DNA of 34,737 nucleotides from an uncultured Bacilli bacterium (GTDB taxonomy: Bacteria > Bacillota_I > Bacilli_A > RF39 > UBA660), in NCBI GenBank assembly GCA_949425635.1, contig CASPWD010000016.1:1-34737 (forward strand), read 5' to 3'. Positions within the stretch are counted from its first letter, which is position 1, and each line of letters opens with the position of its first letter. Positions 26,140-34,737 of the stretch are shown in pieces. Both the position numbers and the translations under genes were made by a program. A model generated the notes under the pieces. That model had not been told where the DNA came from. It saw nothing but the letters and a program-made list of their open reading frames with translations, and ran no database searches.

Positions 26140-27642
26140 ATGAAACAACCAGTAATTTTATGCATCTTAGATGGATGTGGATTAAGAAATGAAACAGAAG
26201 GAAATGCTTTTAAAAATGCTAATAAACCAACTTTTGATTATTTAGTATCAAATTATCCTCATACTATTTTAGAGGCCTCAGGAAAGTTAGTTGGACTTCC
26301 TGATTGTCAAATGGGAAACTCAGAAGTAGGACATATGAATATTGGAGCAGGACGTATTGTATATCAACCTCAAGAATTAATAAATAATTCTATTGAAAGT
26401 AAAGAATTCTTTAAAAATGAAAATATATTGAAAGTTATTAATCATACTAAAGAAAATAATTCTAAATTACACATTATGGGTCTTATAAGTGATGGAGGAA
26501 TTCACTCTCATGTCGACCATTTACTAGCTTTAGTAGATATGTGTGCTAAGGAAGGAGTTAAACAAATCTATTTTCATCTATTTACTGATGGACGTGATAC
26601 TGATATTCATAGTGCTCCTATTTTTGTTAAGAAGTTAGAAGAAAAGATAGCAGAAGTTAATATTGGTACTATATCAACAATAAGCGGACGCTACTATGCT
26701 ATGGACCGCGATAATAATTATGATAGGTTAAAACTAGCTTATGACGCTATATGTTATGGAATAGGCGAAGCTAAAGAAACACCTGAAAAGTTGTTTGAAG
26801 ATTCATATTCACAAGATATAACAGATGAATTTATTAAGCCTTCCATAATTAATGAAGGAAAACTTTCTGATAATGATGGAATAATAGTTTTCAATTATCG
26901 TCCAGATCGTTTAAGAGAAATGTGTACAGCCATAACAAATCCAGATTGTACACCAATGGAAACATGCAACTTTAATAATGTAAAATTAGTTTCTATGATG
27001 CCAATAACAGATACTGTTAAAGGTCTTACTGCTTTTAAACATCAAAATTTAGAAAATACTTTAGGTAAATATATTGATGATTTAGGACTTTCTCAATTAC
27101 GTATTGCTGAAACTGAAAAATATGCACATGTAACCTATTTCTTTGATGGAGGAAAAGAACTTGATTTAAAAAACGCTCATCGTATTTTAGTTCCATCTCC
27201 TAAAGTTGCAACGTATGACTTAAAACCAGAAATGAGTGCTGGCGAAGTAACTGACAAATTAATAGCTGAATTAGATAAAAATTATCTTGACTTGGTAATT
27301 CTTAATTTCGCTAATGGTGATATGGTTGGTCATACTGGCGTATATGAAGCAGCAGTAAAAGCAGTTGAATATATGGATACATGTTTAAAAAGAATATATG
27401 ATAAAGTAGAAGAAATAAATGGTACTTTAATTGTAACAGCAGATCATGGTAATTGTGATGTTATGATTAATCCAGACGGAACACCTTGCACAACTCATAC
27501 AACAAATAAAGTTCCGTTCATTATAACAAGAAAAAATCTTGAATTAAAAGAAGGTAAGCTAGCGGATATTGCACCAACAATGTTAAGTTTACTTAACGTA
27601 CCAATTCCTGCTGAAATTAATGGTGATTCTTTAATAAAATAA
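26140..27642 (+). CDS. gpmI: 2,3-bisphosphoglycerate-independent phosphoglycerate mutase
   Basis: GpmI interconverts 3- and 2-phosphoglycerate in glycolysis without a bisphosphoglycerate cofactor, using two Mn ions. The 500-residue protein begins MKQPVILCILDGCGLR with metal ligand D11, has the phosphoserine nucleophile S61 in MGNSEVGHMNIGAGR, the phosphate-binding FTDGRDTDIHSAP and SGRYYAMDRDNNYDR, and the C-terminal metal cluster FANGDMVGHTG and TADHGNCD plus TTHTTNKVPFI. All expected residues are visible. Length is close to the usual ~510. AGTGAT lies 3 nt before the ATG. It stands alone here; in many Bacillota it sits with gapA, pgk, tpiA and eno. Confidence 0.97.
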   Translation: MKQPVILCILDGCGLRNETEGNAFKNANKPTFDYLVSNYPHTILEASGKLVGLPDCQMGNSEVGHMNIGAGRIVYQPQELINNSIESKEFFKNENILKVINHTKENNSKLHIMGLISDGGIHSHVDHLLALVDMCAKEGVKQIYFHLFTDGRDTDIHSAPIFVKKLEEKIAEVNIGTISTISGRYYAMDRDNNYDRLKLAYDAICYGIGEAKETPEKLFEDSYSQDITDEFIKPSIINEGKLSDNDGIIVFNYRPDRLREMCTAITNPDCTPMETCNFNNVKLVSMMPITDTVKGLTAFKHQNLENTLGKYIDDLGLSQLRIAETEKYAHVTYFFDGGKELDLKNAHRILVPSPKVATYDLKPEMSAGEVTDKLIAELDKNYLDLVILNFANGDMVGHTGVYEAAVKAVEYMDTCLKRIYDKVEEINGTLIVTADHGNCDVMINPDGTPCTTHTTNKVPFIITRKNLELKEGKLADIAPTMLSLLNVPIPAEINGDSLIK

Positions 27643-27643
27643 T

Positions 27644-27685
27644 AAAAAGTTTTTTAGAAAAAAATATTTCTAAAAAACTTTTTTT
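27644..27685 (+). terminator. Strong terminator after gpmI
   Basis: A 17-bp perfect stem (27644-27660 with 27667-27683; core GTTTTTTAGAAA/TTTCTAAAAAAC) and a 6-base loop, followed by T. Confidence 0.92.
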
Positions 27686-27739
27686 ATCAAAAAAATTCTT
27701 TTTATCAAGTTCTTATTTTATAAAATGCCTTAAACAATA

Positions 27740-27768
27740 TTGAAATAAACATAAATATATAATATAAT
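27740..27768 (+). promoter_or_regulatory. Promoter of the surface-protein locus
   Basis: TTGAAA (27740-27745), exact 17-bp spacer, TATAAT (27763-27768). The leader from about 27775 contains a small hairpin AGGATT/AAGTCCT (27781-27797). Confidence 0.78.
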
Positions 27769-27830
27769 CATATAAGATAGAGGATTATAAAAGTCCTAAT
27801 TGATAGTTAAGATAGTTTGGCAGTGATAGT

Positions 27831-30800
27831 ATGAAAAAGAAAAAAGTTTCTAATTTTTTTAAGTGTCTTTTTAATAACAGAACAAGGAAAAATTTCTTTG
27901 TAATTGGAGTATTACTTTTATCTCTATTAATTACCATAACGCTAAGTGTTAGTTTATTATCCGAAAGCGAAGAGGTTAAAAGCGTTGAATTTGATTCAAA
28001 AGGATGGTCAAGCCAAGAACCAGGTAGCTGGCATATTAGTAAGAGTGCTGAATGGACTGGTCTTAGAGAAGCAAGAATAACATTTAATGTGGATACACTT
28101 GCTAAAATAAGTGAAAGAAAAAAAGACATTATTTTAGTGTTGGACATTTCTGGTAGTATGAGTGGGTCAAGAATAGAAAAAGTAAAGGAAGATTCTATAG
28201 ATTTGATTAATGTTATTCTTTCTGATAATGAAAACAAAATAGCATTAATATCTTTTGATACAGACGCTAAAATATTATCTGAATTTACCAATGATAAAGA
28301 AGCTTTACTAAATACTGTAGAAAGCCTTGAAGTAACTGGTGCAACTAATTATACAGATGCTTTAAGAAAAGTTGATACAATTTTAAAAAATTATGAAAAT
28401 TATGCTGAACACGATTTAACAGTTTTATTCTTGTCTGATGGATGGCCTTGTGTTGAAACTCCTAATCAAGTAGCTGAATACGCATCACTTAAGGAAAAAT
28501 ATCCTTATATGATATTGAATGCTATACAATATGAAATGGGAAACACAATTATTGAGGAACTAAAAGAAATAAGTGATAATCAATTTTCAGCAAATTCTGC
28601 TACTCTTCAAAATGTATTATTTGAAGCTTCAAGTGTGTCTGCAACTTTTGATAAATTTGTAATTGAAGACTATATAGAAGAAAAATATTTTGAATTAGGA
28701 ACTATTGAAAATGTTGAGGTTTCAATTGGAGAAGCATTATTGTCTAATGAAAATAGTTTAGAAAAAATAACTTGGAATTTGGGCGATGGACTTCAAACTG
28801 GTACTAATGCTACAATGACAATAAATATCAAACTAAAGGATTCTACTATTGTTGATAAAGAAGGAATGTTATTTCCAACAAATAGAAAAGAAAAGATTGT
28901 ATCAAAATTGCCTGACGAAGAAAATGAAATAATAGAGTCATCTGCAACTCCAAAATTATATAATGGATTTAATGTAATTTATGATGCAAATCCCCCAACA
29001 GGATGTAATATTAAATCTGATAAAGAAGAGACTTATTGGTTATTTGAAAAGGTAACTATAAACAATGAGGATTTATCTGGTCAATGTCCTGGATATTTGT
29101 TTAAAGGATGGGAGATGACTGACGAATCATCTATTGGTGTTGAAAAAATTAATGATGAGTCATTTATTATGCCGAATCACAATGTATATATAAAAGGAAC
29201 ATGGACACAAGTATCAATATCTAAATATATGACAGGTGAAGAAGCATCTGAGCTATCTTATGTTCTTCCATTTAATGATGAAGATGCCTACTTAGATAAT
29301 AAAAAAAGTACATTTGTTACAAGTTCTACTGGAATCGATTTTAATGAAAGTTCATCAGATACAAATGGTAAAGGTCTATATGTTAGAGCAGGTACAGAAA
29401 ATGATGAATATCCAATATTCTACTATCGTGGAGATGTTGACAACAATAACGTCTTATTTGCAAATAAATGTTGGAAAATAGTTCGTACTACCGAAACAGG
29501 TGGAACAAAATTAATTTATAATGGGGAACCAAACGAAAATAATGCTAATGGAATTTGTGCTAATTTTGGAAGTGATAGTATACTAGAAAACATTTACTAT
29601 GATAGAACAAAGTCATTATCATCAATAGGATATATGCGAAGTGATAATGAAAATATTTTAGTCGATAGCTTTGGTTCTATAATAGGAAACTTAAATAGGA
29701 AAACTGTTAATATTTACACTAGTATAACCATGAATAGCGATGATAATTACTACTTTTCAACAGATTATGTAAAAGTTGGTGATTCATATAAATTAGTAGA
29801 TGCGAAGCAATTAGGAGCATGGTCAAGTATTAATAGTAAAATGACAGGAGAAGGATATTTTACTTGTAAAAATACAAACTCTGCAGAAGACACATGTTCT
29901 ACCTTATATTATGTTAGAGTCGGATTATCAAAATCAATTTACGCAATGGAGTTAAATAATTCCCAAAATTTTGAACAGGTTAATACTAATATTACTTTAG
30001 GCTCTGAAATTATTATAAACTCTGATGGATCGGCAACTTTATCTGGAGATATAGTAACTTTTAAAAAGTTTGATTGGTATACTAGATATTCAAATCTTGA
30101 AGATTATTATATTTGTGCAGATCTTAGTAGTACCACTTGTTCAGAAATATATAAAATAGTTTATAAATATTCAGATAGTTTTAGTCATTATGACAATTTA
30201 TCGAAAGCTGTTTTTGGTAAAGATATTGATTATGATGAAGTAACAAGAAAATATATTTTAAAGGACACCATTGTTAAGAAAGCAGGTATTGAATATGATG
30301 AATTCCTAAATTCAGATAAGTCAAAAGGATATCATTATACTTGTAGTTCCATAAATGATACCTGTGAAACAGTTTATTATATATATTATCATGATAATTC
30401 CTTTAGCTATTCTCAAAATAATACCATTTCTTTAAAAAACGGTATGACTATAGAAGAATTTTTAAAATTTAGTTTTTCTGACGACAATAATACGAAAAAT
30501 GAAACAGATTCAACGATTAAAGACTACATCGAAAACACATGGTTTTCAGGAACAAATGGAATGCTAAGCTATAATGAATATTTAGAAGATACAGTATGGT
30601 GTAACAATAGGGACATTACTCATCTTGGAAGTTTTTCCAAAAATAGCTTAAGTTTCAATGATTTGTTATATTTTGGAAAAGCTGGAAAAAAATATTTAAA
30701 TTATGAATGGACTCCAGCCGTAAAAAGTGTTGACGCATGTCCTAATCAAAACGATTGGTTTACAGTAAGTAGTGACATGGGGAATGGAAAGTCAAAATAT

Positions 30801-31106
30801 AAGGTTGGTCTTATTACTATAGACGAAGCAATTCTTGCTGGAAATAAAATGATTATCCCAAATGATGACATTTCTTCAGATGATTCTGTTTTAACTTATT
30901 TAAATAGAAGTAACAGATTTTGGACGCTTTCTCCTGCATATATAGGAATGTATCCTTCAATTTTTGTTGTTCAAGTGAGTGGATTATCAGAAGGAATACT
31001 ATATGGTAATTCTGCAACAGGTGTACGTCCTTCAGTTTCACTTAAACAAGGAGTAATTGCTCTAGGAGGAGACGGAAGTACACATAACCCTTATAGAGTT
31101 GGATAA
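27831..31106 (+). CDS. Large surface protein: von Willebrand factor A domain, InlB-type repeat, DUF6273-like C-terminus
   Basis: The 1091-residue protein has an N-terminal membrane helix (about 22-44, FFVIGVLLLSLLITITL). A vWA domain (about 96-270) has an intact metal-ion-dependent adhesion site: D105-I-S107-G-S109, T172 in GATNYTDA and D203 in LSDGWP. A beta region follows, then an InlB/Listeria-Bacteroides-type repeat (about 380-462, YDANPPTGCN...YLFKGWEM...FIMPNHNVYIKGTW). From about 540 a module begins FANKCWKIVRTTETGG and ends WTLSP...GVRPSVSLK...GDGSTHNPY, which resembles DUF6273. Inside this, three Cys-pair repeats occur near 674, 757 and 833. No LPXTG motif is present. GTGAT (27823-27827) lies 3 nt before the ATG. 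As first gene of the surface locus it is probably an adhesin presented by, or part of, a fibre. Confidence 0.87.
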   Translation: MKKKKVSNFFKCLFNNRTRKNFFVIGVLLLSLLITITLSVSLLSESEEVKSVEFDSKGWSSQEPGSWHISKSAEWTGLREARITFNVDTLAKISERKKDIILVLDISGSMSGSRIEKVKEDSIDLINVILSDNENKIALISFDTDAKILSEFTNDKEALLNTVESLEVTGATNYTDALRKVDTILKNYENYAEHDLTVLFLSDGWPCVETPNQVAEYASLKEKYPYMILNAIQYEMGNTIIEELKEISDNQFSANSATLQNVLFEASSVSATFDKFVIEDYIEEKYFELGTIENVEVSIGEALLSNENSLEKITWNLGDGLQTGTNATMTINIKLKDSTIVDKEGMLFPTNRKEKIVSKLPDEENEIIESSATPKLYNGFNVIYDANPPTGCNIKSDKEETYWLFEKVTINNEDLSGQCPGYLFKGWEMTDESSIGVEKINDESFIMPNHNVYIKGTWTQVSISKYMTGEEASELSYVLPFNDEDAYLDNKKSTFVTSSTGIDFNESSSDTNGKGLYVRAGTENDEYPIFYYRGDVDNNNVLFANKCWKIVRTTETGGTKLIYNGEPNENNANGICANFGSDSILENIYYDRTKSLSSIGYMRSDNENILVDSFGSIIGNLNRKTVNIYTSITMNSDDNYYFSTDYVKVGDSYKLVDAKQLGAWSSINSKMTGEGYFTCKNTNSAEDTCSTLYYVRVGLSKSIYAMELNNSQNFEQVNTNITLGSEIIINSDGSATLSGDIVTFKKFDWYTRYSNLEDYYICADLSSTTCSEIYKIVYKYSDSFSHYDNLSKAVFGKDIDYDEVTRKYILKDTIVKKAGIEYDEFLNSDKSKGYHYTCSSINDTCETVYYIYYHDNSFSYSQNNTISLKNGMTIEEFLKFSFSDDNNTKNETDSTIKDYIENTWFSGTNGMLSYNEYLEDTVWCNNRDITHLGSFSKNSLSFNDLLYFGKAGKKYLNYEWTPAVKSVDACPNQNDWFTVSSDMGNGKSKYKVGLITIDEAILAGNKMIIPNDDISSDDSVLTYLNRSNRFWTLSPAYIGMYPSIFVVQVSGLSEGILYGNSATGVRPSVSLKQGVIALGGDGSTHNPYRVG

Positions 31107-31121
31107 TATTCAACTCTATAA
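31091..31121 (+). repeat. Perfect 11-bp inverted repeat over the stop codon of the vWA gene
   Basis: TTATAGAGTTG (31091-31101) and CAACTCTATAA (31111-31121) pair perfectly around a 9-base loop containing the stop codon. No T tract follows, so it is not a standard terminator. Confidence 0.7.
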
Positions 31122-31165
31122 CATATCAAATAAGACTATTTACTTTATAGGAGGTGATTTATAAA

Positions 31166-33847
31166 GTGAAAAAATCTAAAAATAATCTAAAAAAAATCAC
31201 AATTATGATTTGTTTATTGATTGTAACACTAACAGCACTTGTTTTATTACAAATTACACGTTCCGAAATTATAAGCAATGTTGTTGATTTAGAAGTTGGT
31301 TTTGATTCTGAATTGAAATATACATTATCTGTTTCTTATGATGGAGTAGATAGAAATGGTGAAAAATCAAAAGATGGAAAAATTACTAAAATAAATAGTG
31401 ATTATATTTATGTTGAAGATGTATTACCAGAAGGTTTAATATTTGAAAAATTTGATGTAGAAGGTTCTGATAATCAATCTATAGGAGCAATGCCAAAATA
31501 TGAATTATCAACTGGAAGTTGTACTGGACATGTTGAAAATGATTCTATAGGATCAACAGACCCTAAAAATAACCATGGTTTACATTACGATGAAAGTACA
31601 AGAAAAGTTAGTTTTAAAGTAAAAAATCTAAGTGCTGGTTGTAAGATTAATATAGTTATTGTAACAAAAACTCCAGAAGAAATCGAAGGAAATAGAAAAG
31701 AGTTCTATAACACTGCAACAGCATGGGAAGGAACCCAGTTAGTATATTCTAATACTGTTCATGCATTCATACAAAAAATTAAGGTGAATACAAATACAGT
31801 AACATATCAATTTACAGGTACTAAACCAGATGATATTGAAGCTCCACCTTCACAAGAATATGCAGAAGGTTCAATTGTTACACTTGCTAATGTTCCTAAA
31901 GTAGAAGGGTATGAATTTCTAGGTTGGCAAGTTTTAGAACCATTGAGTCTAGTTATAAATAAAAGTGATACACAATTTGAAATGCCTAATGCTAATGTTG
32001 TATTACAGGGAACTTTTAAAGAACTTCCTAAGTATAATGTTTCATACAAAATAGAGGGAGAGGCCCCTAGTGGATACATTTTACCACTTTCAAAGCAATA
32101 TTATGAAGATGCAACTGTTAAATTTGATGGCACGAAATCTGGAGATACATTTAATGGTTATAGATTCTTGGGATGGACAATAAATGGAGATGCTATTAGT
32201 GATAGTGACTTCAGAATGCCAGCTAAAGATATAGAAGTAATAGGTAGATGGGAACAAATTAAATATAAAGTTGAATTTAAATTTATCGGAGATGTAGTTC
32301 CATCAGAAGGAGATTCTCTGCTTCCATCACCAAGCGAATATGTTCCAGGAGAATCAGTAACGATAGAAAATATTGAAGATGTAGAAGGATATGGATTTGT
32401 AGGATGGAACTATGATTACGAATTCATAATGCCAGAACATGATGTAGTTATATATGGTGAGTGGATGATTAAGAATGGTGTCTTCACTCCAGAAATAAAA
32501 AAGGAGATAAACAATCCTAAAGACTATTATTATCCAGGAGATATTGTCAATTATACAATAACAGTTACTAATACAGCAGACTATCCTATAAAAAATGTTA
32601 TTGTTAGAGACAACAATGAAAAAGCTACTTTGAATATTGATATTATGTGTTCAGACATTGTCGAATCAAATAATAATAATTTTATGAGTAATGGAATTAA
32701 GCAATGTAAAAAATCGAATCATATTGTACAAATCAATTATATAGGTGCCAATAGCTCTGCAAAAATAAATGCACGTTACTTAGTAACTGATGAAGACATT
32801 GGTATCATTACCAATGAAGTAGAAATACTTGGAGCATCAGCTGACAATAATTATGTCTTAGATCAGGAAAAAGAATATAAGTCAGAAGTTTCATTTAAAG
32901 TTGCCTCACAAATAAAAATTTGTAAGACAGTTACAAACGATTCTAAGACAGGAGATGTCTTTAGATTCCATATTGAAAACGAAACATACGATGGTTGGTT
33001 AAAGTTATCTAATGGGGAATGCAAAAGTATTTACTTAGCAGAAGATACTTATAAAGTAAGTGAAGTTATTCCACAAGAATACAACTTAGAAAGTGTTACG
33101 TTAACTAGAGATGGAAGTACTAGTAATGTAGAAAATGGAGTAGAAATAACAACAGACTCAAGTAGTATTGCAACTTTAACTTTTGAAAATAAATATAAGA
33201 AGAAACCTTATTACCATTCTAGTGGAACAGTAGAGAATAGAGTTTTAGCATCAGCAAAGAGTGATTATGTAGTTAATTATTATTTCGATGAAGAATTAGT
33301 AAGTACAGAAAAGGGTAGTGGTGCATTAGGTGAATCTATTCCATATAATGCAGATAAGAATTCAACTTATAATGGACGTCATTATGCATTAGACAAAATT
33401 GTTGGAGAAAATAAGGTGATATCATCAAATTCTGAAGATAATATCATTGATGTATATTATGCACTCGATGTGTTAGTAGATCCATCATTGCCTAAACAAG
33501 AAGGAGGTGATGGTGTACCTGATAAATATCAAGTTGTTGTGACTTTTGTTGTAAAAAATGGTACATGGGATGGCTTAAATTCAGCCGATATAAATAATGT
33601 ATTAACCAAATATAAAAATGGTGTACCTAGTGAAGATGGTTCAAATATTCTTGGTGGAATAATTCCAGTTGGAATGGTTCCTAATGCTGGATATACCGCT
33701 ATAGGTTCTTGTTGGGATGAAGCTATTGGTGCTGAGACGATTATAACTAGAGATGTAATTTATACTTTTACATTTCCTGTGACAACATCTCCAATCGATC
33801 CAAATCCAGATCCAGGTGGTACACCGATTCCAGATAGTCCATTATGA
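31166..33847 (+). CDS. Multi-domain surface protein with InlB-type, DUF11-type and SpaA-type modules
   Basis: The 893-residue protein has an N-terminal membrane helix (11-30). A beta-sandwich follows (about 40-200, YVEDVLPEGLIF, like DUF11/isopeptide-type domains), then three InlB-type repeats (about 208-290, 290-366, 367-432), each ending in a G-W...MP...V...G-x-W/F pattern. Next come a DUF11-type domain (about 440-560, YYPGDIVNYTITVTNTADYP), a SpaA/prealbumin-like domain (about 580-680), a MucBP-like segment (about 700-768, VNYYFDEELVS) and a last strand-rich part ending in a Pro/Asp tail. No LPXTG is seen. Start: GTG 31166 lies 7 nt after AGGAGGTGAT (31149-31158); the in-frame GTG at 31154 lies inside that site. 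The protein ends with a TGA stop. It is probably a structural or adhesive surface partner of its neighbours. Confidence 0.85.
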   Translation: MKKSKNNLKKITIMICLLIVTLTALVLLQITRSEIISNVVDLEVGFDSELKYTLSVSYDGVDRNGEKSKDGKITKINSDYIYVEDVLPEGLIFEKFDVEGSDNQSIGAMPKYELSTGSCTGHVENDSIGSTDPKNNHGLHYDESTRKVSFKVKNLSAGCKINIVIVTKTPEEIEGNRKEFYNTATAWEGTQLVYSNTVHAFIQKIKVNTNTVTYQFTGTKPDDIEAPPSQEYAEGSIVTLANVPKVEGYEFLGWQVLEPLSLVINKSDTQFEMPNANVVLQGTFKELPKYNVSYKIEGEAPSGYILPLSKQYYEDATVKFDGTKSGDTFNGYRFLGWTINGDAISDSDFRMPAKDIEVIGRWEQIKYKVEFKFIGDVVPSEGDSLLPSPSEYVPGESVTIENIEDVEGYGFVGWNYDYEFIMPEHDVVIYGEWMIKNGVFTPEIKKEINNPKDYYYPGDIVNYTITVTNTADYPIKNVIVRDNNEKATLNIDIMCSDIVESNNNNFMSNGIKQCKKSNHIVQINYIGANSSAKINARYLVTDEDIGIITNEVEILGASADNNYVLDQEKEYKSEVSFKVASQIKICKTVTNDSKTGDVFRFHIENETYDGWLKLSNGECKSIYLAEDTYKVSEVIPQEYNLESVTLTRDGSTSNVENGVEITTDSSSIATLTFENKYKKKPYYHSSGTVENRVLASAKSDYVVNYYFDEELVSTEKGSGALGESIPYNADKNSTYNGRHYALDKIVGENKVISSNSEDNIIDVYYALDVLVDPSLPKQEGGDGVPDKYQVVVTFVVKNGTWDGLNSADINNVLTKYKNGVPSEDGSNILGGIIPVGMVPNAGYTAIGSCWDEAIGAETIITRDVIYTFTFPVTTSPIDPNPDPGGTPIPDSPL

Positions 33848-33861
33848 TAAGGAGGAGTAGT

Positions 33862-34662
33862 ATGAGAAAATTAAATCTTAAGAATAAAAAAATAAAGCCA
33901 CTCTTCTTTATTATGTTGATTGCTTTAGTAATAGTAGTAGGAGGTACTATAGCTTATTTCTTATCTAGTACTAGCTTTGAAAATAAGTTTAGAACTTCTT
34001 ACTATGATGTTGCTATTGAAGAAGAATTTTATAATAACTGGGGAACGAAGAAAGTAAGTATAGTTAATAATGATTCGACATCAGTTGCTCTTCGTATCTC
34101 GTATACAGAAATATGGACAAACTATTTTTGCAAAGCTTATGAAGAAGGAAGTTTGAAACAAGAGAATCAATCACCAGACTCATCAGATAACCAAAATGGA
34201 AGATTAGGTGTAAGTGAAGATTTATCAGGAAGTGGAAATATAGTTAGTGGAACATCTCCTAATTGTATTGAATATGGTGAAGAATACTTAAATAATAAAA
34301 TAGATGGTCAAGATGTAGTTATTAAGGAATGGACAGAAGAATGGTTAAATGACTTTGTCTTAGGTAACGATGGATGGTATTACTATAAAAAAGTATTGAA
34401 TAGTAATTCAAATGTGCAAATATTAAATAGTATTATGAAAAATCCTAAATTATTCGGAGATGATAGTTCAGATAGAGATGATAACATGGGTACGTTATCA
34501 AGATTACAAATTCAACACAATTTGCATCAACGATATACTGCTAGTGATTACGAATTAGACTTTAATTACGAAGCAGTTCAAGCAGATAAAAAAGCTATTA
34601 AAGAGTTATGGGGACATGATGTAACTATAACTGATAATGAAATAGAATGGTCATTTAATTAG
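33862..34662 (+). CDS. TasA/CalY-like (BsaA-type) protein with SipW-dependent-type signal
   Basis: The 266-residue secreted protein begins with a basic region (KLNLKNKKIK) and a hydrophobic core (13-33) that ends GGTIAYFLSSTSFENKFRTS. This is the hallmark of proteins processed by the SipW-type signal peptidase, such as biofilm fibre protein TasA and camelysin. The mature part follows the family order: YYDVAIEEEF, then KVSIVNNDSTSVALRISYTE, an acidic loop with two Cys (FCK and PNC), EWTEEWLNDFVLGNDGWYYY and KKVLNSNSNVQIL. GGAGG (33851-33855) precedes ATG 33862 by 6 nt; an upstream ATG at 33844 overlaps that site. It sits 14 nt after the modular surface gene, so co-transcription is likely. In relatives the sipW-type peptidase gene is usually close; here it would lie beyond the window. 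Confidence 0.85.
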   Translation: MRKLNLKNKKIKPLFFIMLIALVIVVGGTIAYFLSSTSFENKFRTSYYDVAIEEEFYNNWGTKKVSIVNNDSTSVALRISYTEIWTNYFCKAYEEGSLKQENQSPDSSDNQNGRLGVSEDLSGSGNIVSGTSPNCIEYGEEYLNNKIDGQDVVIKEWTEEWLNDFVLGNDGWYYYKKVLNSNSNVQILNSIMKNPKLFGDDSSDRDDNMGTLSRLQIQHNLHQRYTASDYELDFNYEAVQADKKAIKELWGHDVTITDNEIEWSFN

Positions 34663-34711
34663 TTTAATTAATTGATAATAAGAAATAAAATTTGGTATCT
34701 AAGGTAGTACG

Positions 34712-34737
34712 ATGGCAGTATTAACTTTTGATATAGA
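34712..34737 (+). CDS. Possible start of another gene, cut by the window edge
   Basis: AAGGTAG (34701-34707) is followed by ATG 34712 and an open frame starting MAVLTFDI. Only eight codons are visible, so no function can be given. Confidence 0.4.

Overview
The window is about 34.7 kb of very AT-rich bacterial DNA in which every convincing gene lies on the + strand. It opens inside a 16S rRNA gene and continues through 23S and 5S. The protein families (VanZ, OmpR-type two-component pair, SipW/TasA-type signal sequence, CoaE/CoaD, GpmI), the short Shine-Dalgarno-led operons and the low GC point to a Bacillota/Bacilli-type genome. The shortened ~104-nt 5S rRNA recalls Mollicutes. TGA is used as a stop (33845-33847) and Trp is encoded by TGG, so the code is the standard bacterial one, not the Mycoplasma one. 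My best inference, without a search, is an uncultured gut Bacilli lineage of the RF39/RFN20 type.

Layout. 1-3892: 3' half of an rRNA operon (16S partial, spacer without tRNAs, 23S, 5S). 4141-6207: an M23 endopeptidase with an unusual membrane N-terminus, a cold-shock protein, a VanZ-like membrane protein and a 38-aa membrane peptide. 6271-8577: a large WG-repeat protein with a pentapeptide-like tail. 8725-10625: an overlapping cluster coaE-coaD-MBL hydrolase; coaD and coaE encode the last two steps of CoA synthesis. 10701-10777: tRNA-Arg(CCT). 10911-15759: a membrane-anchored protein of unknown function, then an ABC exporter (ATPase and a 1005-aa FtsX-type permease). 15891-17251: a small acidic protein and galE. 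17446-18099: an unrecognised membrane protein.

18264-23255 is one tight operon: response regulator, histidine kinase, PlsC-type acyltransferase, acyl-activating ligase, second PlsC-type acyltransferase. It looks like a signal-controlled module that activates fatty acids and puts them into phospholipid. 23383-24246 is an Rpn/PD-(D/E)XK family protein flanked by matching palindromes. 24325-27642 holds a CobW-family metal GTPase with a His/Cys-rich insert, a small membrane protein that looks like a free-standing FtsX extracellular domain, and gpmI.

27831 to the end is the most distinctive region: a surface locus with a 1091-aa von Willebrand factor A protein, an 893-aa protein of InlB-type, DUF11-type and SpaA-type modules, and a TasA/CalY-like secreted protein with a SipW-type signal. 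A further gene seems to start at the window edge. None of these proteins shows an LPXTG sorting motif, so a sortase-independent surface fibre or adhesin system is a reasonable hypothesis.

Expression signals are unusually uniform. Extended -10 elements (TGn-TATAAT-like) sit 20-37 nt before many starts, and six genes carry GTGAT 3-4 nt before the ATG, complementary to the 16S 3' end seen in this same window. Most transcription units end in clear hairpin-plus-T terminators, several overlapping the stop codon.
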